Shown: in pieces, positions 62,698 to 64,000 of the stretch
Position numbering within the stretch: the first letter of the stretch is position 1
How the letters are laid out: every line of letters begins with the position of its first letter
Source: Moraxellaceae bacterium
Lineage (GTDB): Bacteria > Pseudomonadota > Gammaproteobacteria > Pseudomonadales > Moraxellaceae
Length of the DNA: 64,000 bases
Reading direction: 5' to 3'
Assembly (NCBI GenBank): GCA_024234595.1
Contig: JACKNZ010000008.1
Location: 1 to 64,000, forward strand
The notes under the pieces: model-generated
Databases searched by the model: none
Seen by the model: the letters and a program-made list of their open reading frames with translations, nothing else
Told to the model about the DNA's origin: nothing
Made by a program: the position numbers and the translations under genes

Positions 62698-64000
62698 ATG
62701 ACGCAGCTTATTGATATTTGGCCAGCCATTAGCCCTGAGTATGCTCATATTGAAATGACTGGTATGAGCGCAAATAGCCGTGATATTAAACAGGGTGAGG
62801 TATTTATTGCCTTGCAAGGTCAACAGCATGATGCTCGTAAATTTATTCCACAAGCGATAGCCCAAGGCGCGGTAGCGGTATTGTGTCAAACAGACAGTGA
62901 CACCCAGTTGCACGGTGCAATCCCCGTGATAGCAATCAAAGATTTGCCGCAACAGTTAGGTGCTATAGCGGCACGTTTTTATGGTCATGCCAGCCAAGAT
63001 TTAACCGTGCTTGCGGTAACGGGCACTAACGGCAAAACCAGTTGCGCGCAATTATTAGCCCATGCCTGTTCGTTTTTGGGTAAAAAGTCTGCTGTGTTAG
63101 GCACATTGGGTAATGGTTTGGTGGGGGAGTTAGTGCCTTCAACGCATACCACCTTAGATGCCTTGCAACTACAACAAAAATTGGCCGAATTTAAACAAGC
63201 AGGTGCACAAGTCGTGGCCTTAGAAGCCAGTTCGCATGGTTTAGAGCAAGGACGTTTATTGGCCACTTGCATAGATACTGCTATTTTTACCAATCTGAGT
63301 CGTGACCATTTAGATTATCACGGTACCATGCAAGATTATCAGCAAGCCAAAGCCTTACTGTTTGCTTGGCCTACTCTTAAAACCGCGATTTTAAATGCCG
63401 ATGACCCTGTAGCAGTGGCCTATCAACAGCAGCTAAAACCAAGCGTGAGATGTTGGCGTTATAGTCAAGATGCTAATTGTGATGCTGATTTTGTAGCATT
63501 AGAGGTCACACCTTCTTTACAAGGTTTGGTTGTTAAGGTGAAAACACCGCAAGGCATAGTCACTATTCACAGCCAACTCTTAGGCCGATTTAATGTCAGT
63601 AATTTGCTGGCGGTATTAGCGGGTTTACTGAGTATTGATGTCTCCTTGACAGAAGCCGTGACGGCCTTAAATCAGGTACAGGCGGTAAAAGGCCGTATGC
63701 AATGTCTATCCAATGGCAACATAACCGCCGTGGTGGACTACGCCCATACACCCGATGCCCTCGAAAAAGTGTTACATAGTTTGCGTGAGCATACCCAAGG
63801 ACAGTTGTGGTGTGTGTTTGGTTGCGGTGGCGACCGAGATAAAGGCAAGCGGCCGTTAATGGGCGAAATTGCTAGTCGTTTGGCTGATAAAGTGGTAGTC
63901 ACTGCTGATAATCCGCGCAGTGAGCCAGTCAGCCAAATTTTAGAGCAAATTGTGAAAGGGGTGACGCTCAATAATAATACCTATTGGGTGATGGCCGACC
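62698..64000 (+). CDS. murE: UDP-N-acetylmuramoyl-tripeptide synthetase MurE (3' end outside window)
   Basis: The frame starts at the ATG at 62698, one base after the ftsI stop, and is open to the window end: 434 residues of the usual 490 or so. MurE adds the third amino acid to the peptidoglycan precursor. The ATP loop VTGTNGKTS is near residue 111, and the central domain has LEASSHGLEQGR, NLSRDHLDYHG and DYAHTPDALE. The amino-acid specificity loop reads DNPRSEP, the form seen in meso-diaminopimelate-adding enzymes, as expected for a Gram-negative. Gene order rsmH-ftsL-ftsI-murE is the classic dcw cluster. Confidence 0.95.
   Translation, partial: MTQLIDIWPAISPEYAHIEMTGMSANSRDIKQGEVFIALQGQQHDARKFIPQAIAQGAVAVLCQTDSDTQLHGAIPVIAIKDLPQQLGAIAARFYGHASQDLTVLAVTGTNGKTSCAQLLAHACSFLGKKSAVLGTLGNGLVGELVPSTHTTLDALQLQQKLAEFKQAGAQVVALEASSHGLEQGRLLATCIDTAIFTNLSRDHLDYHGTMQDYQQAKALLFAWPTLKTAILNADDPVAVAYQQQLKPSVRCWRYSQDANCDADFVALEVTPSLQGLVVKVKTPQGIVTIHSQLLGRFNVSNLLAVLAGLLSIDVSLTEAVTALNQVQAVKGRMQCLSNGNITAVVDYAHTPDALEKVLHSLREHTQGQLWCVFGCGGDRDKGKRPLMGEIASRLADKVVVTADNPRSEPVSQILEQIVKGVTLNNNTYWVMAD

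Noticed and set aside
1..64000. CRISPR arrays, prophage, IS transposases and tRNA genes
   Set aside because: I found no regularly spaced direct repeats, no phage or transposase-like coding sequence, and no cloverleaf-like segment in any gap.

Overview
The window is a contiguous chromosomal stretch of a gammaproteobacterium with fairly low GC. Gene content and order point to Pseudomonadales, most likely Moraxellaceae: ponA / pilMNOPQ-aroK-aroB-SPOR gene-gltB-gltD-hemE, lspA-fkpB-ispH followed by a minor-pilin cluster, and lpoA/rsmI-rnpB-rsmH-ftsL-ftsI-murE all resemble Acinetobacter and Pseudomonas layouts as I know them. The genus is inference; a free-living Moraxellaceae relative would fit. 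Nearly everything is housekeeping or type IV pilus machinery. I see no prophage, IS transposase, CRISPR array or tRNA gene.

Layout. 1-927: 3' end of a large exported DUF11-type repeat protein. 1079-9237: parC, then carbon metabolism (tkt, a DUF29 gene, epd-like dehydrogenase, pgk, fba). 9502-11432: lspA-fkpB-ispH. 11663-19524: minor pilins and tip adhesin (fimT, pilV, pilW, pilX, pilY1, pilE, and a second FimT/GspH-type pseudopilin on the opposite strand). 19629-25615: thiO, the pilS-pilR two-component pair with a PP0621-family gene, nadE. 25612-27540: RDD protein, LapA-like protein, rpmE. 27588-37739: ponA facing away from pilM-N-O-P-Q, then aroK, aroB and a SPOR-domain gene. 38094-44092: glutamate synthase gltB and gltD. 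44219-47004: Uma2, a Cys-rich CWC/DUF5522 protein, a bacterial Dph6-like ATP pyrophosphatase, hemE. 47052-51624: rimO, lemA, an M48 peptidase with a TerB-like tail, a cold-shock gene. 51845-55519: acetoacetate-decarboxylase-like protein, alpha/beta hydrolase, DEAD-box helicase, TonB-like protein. 55523-58369: dolP-yraN-lpoA divergent from rsmI. 58426-58782: RNase P RNA. 58864-59492: a VapC-type toxin-antitoxin pair. 59648-64000: rsmH, ftsL, ftsI and the start of murE, cut by the window edge.

How the genes work together. Most known type IV pilus functions apart from the motors, the prepilin peptidase and the major pilin are here: the alignment complex and secretin (PilMNOPQ), the priming minor pilins and PilY1, and the PilSR regulators. 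The cell-envelope group (PBP1A, a short LpoA, FtsI, FtsL, MurE, SPOR protein, LspA, DolP) is also well represented.

The least explained material is non-coding. A family of about 100-bp palindromic elements with AGGACTTACGC termini occurs in three full copies, one 37-nt miniature with paired base changes, and one remnant. Two copies lie inverted around the LapA-like gene, and one of these sits between the rpmE promoter and its coding region. A second family of short CCCTCTCC/GGAGAGGG hairpins occupies five intergenic gaps. The rpmE and gltB leaders carry strong stem-loops behind good promoters. Among proteins, the points most worth a second look are the CWC/DUF5522 plus Dph6-like pair, an LpoA reduced to its C-terminal domain with no clear lipobox, and an Epd-like enzyme with SCTTH in place of SCTTN.
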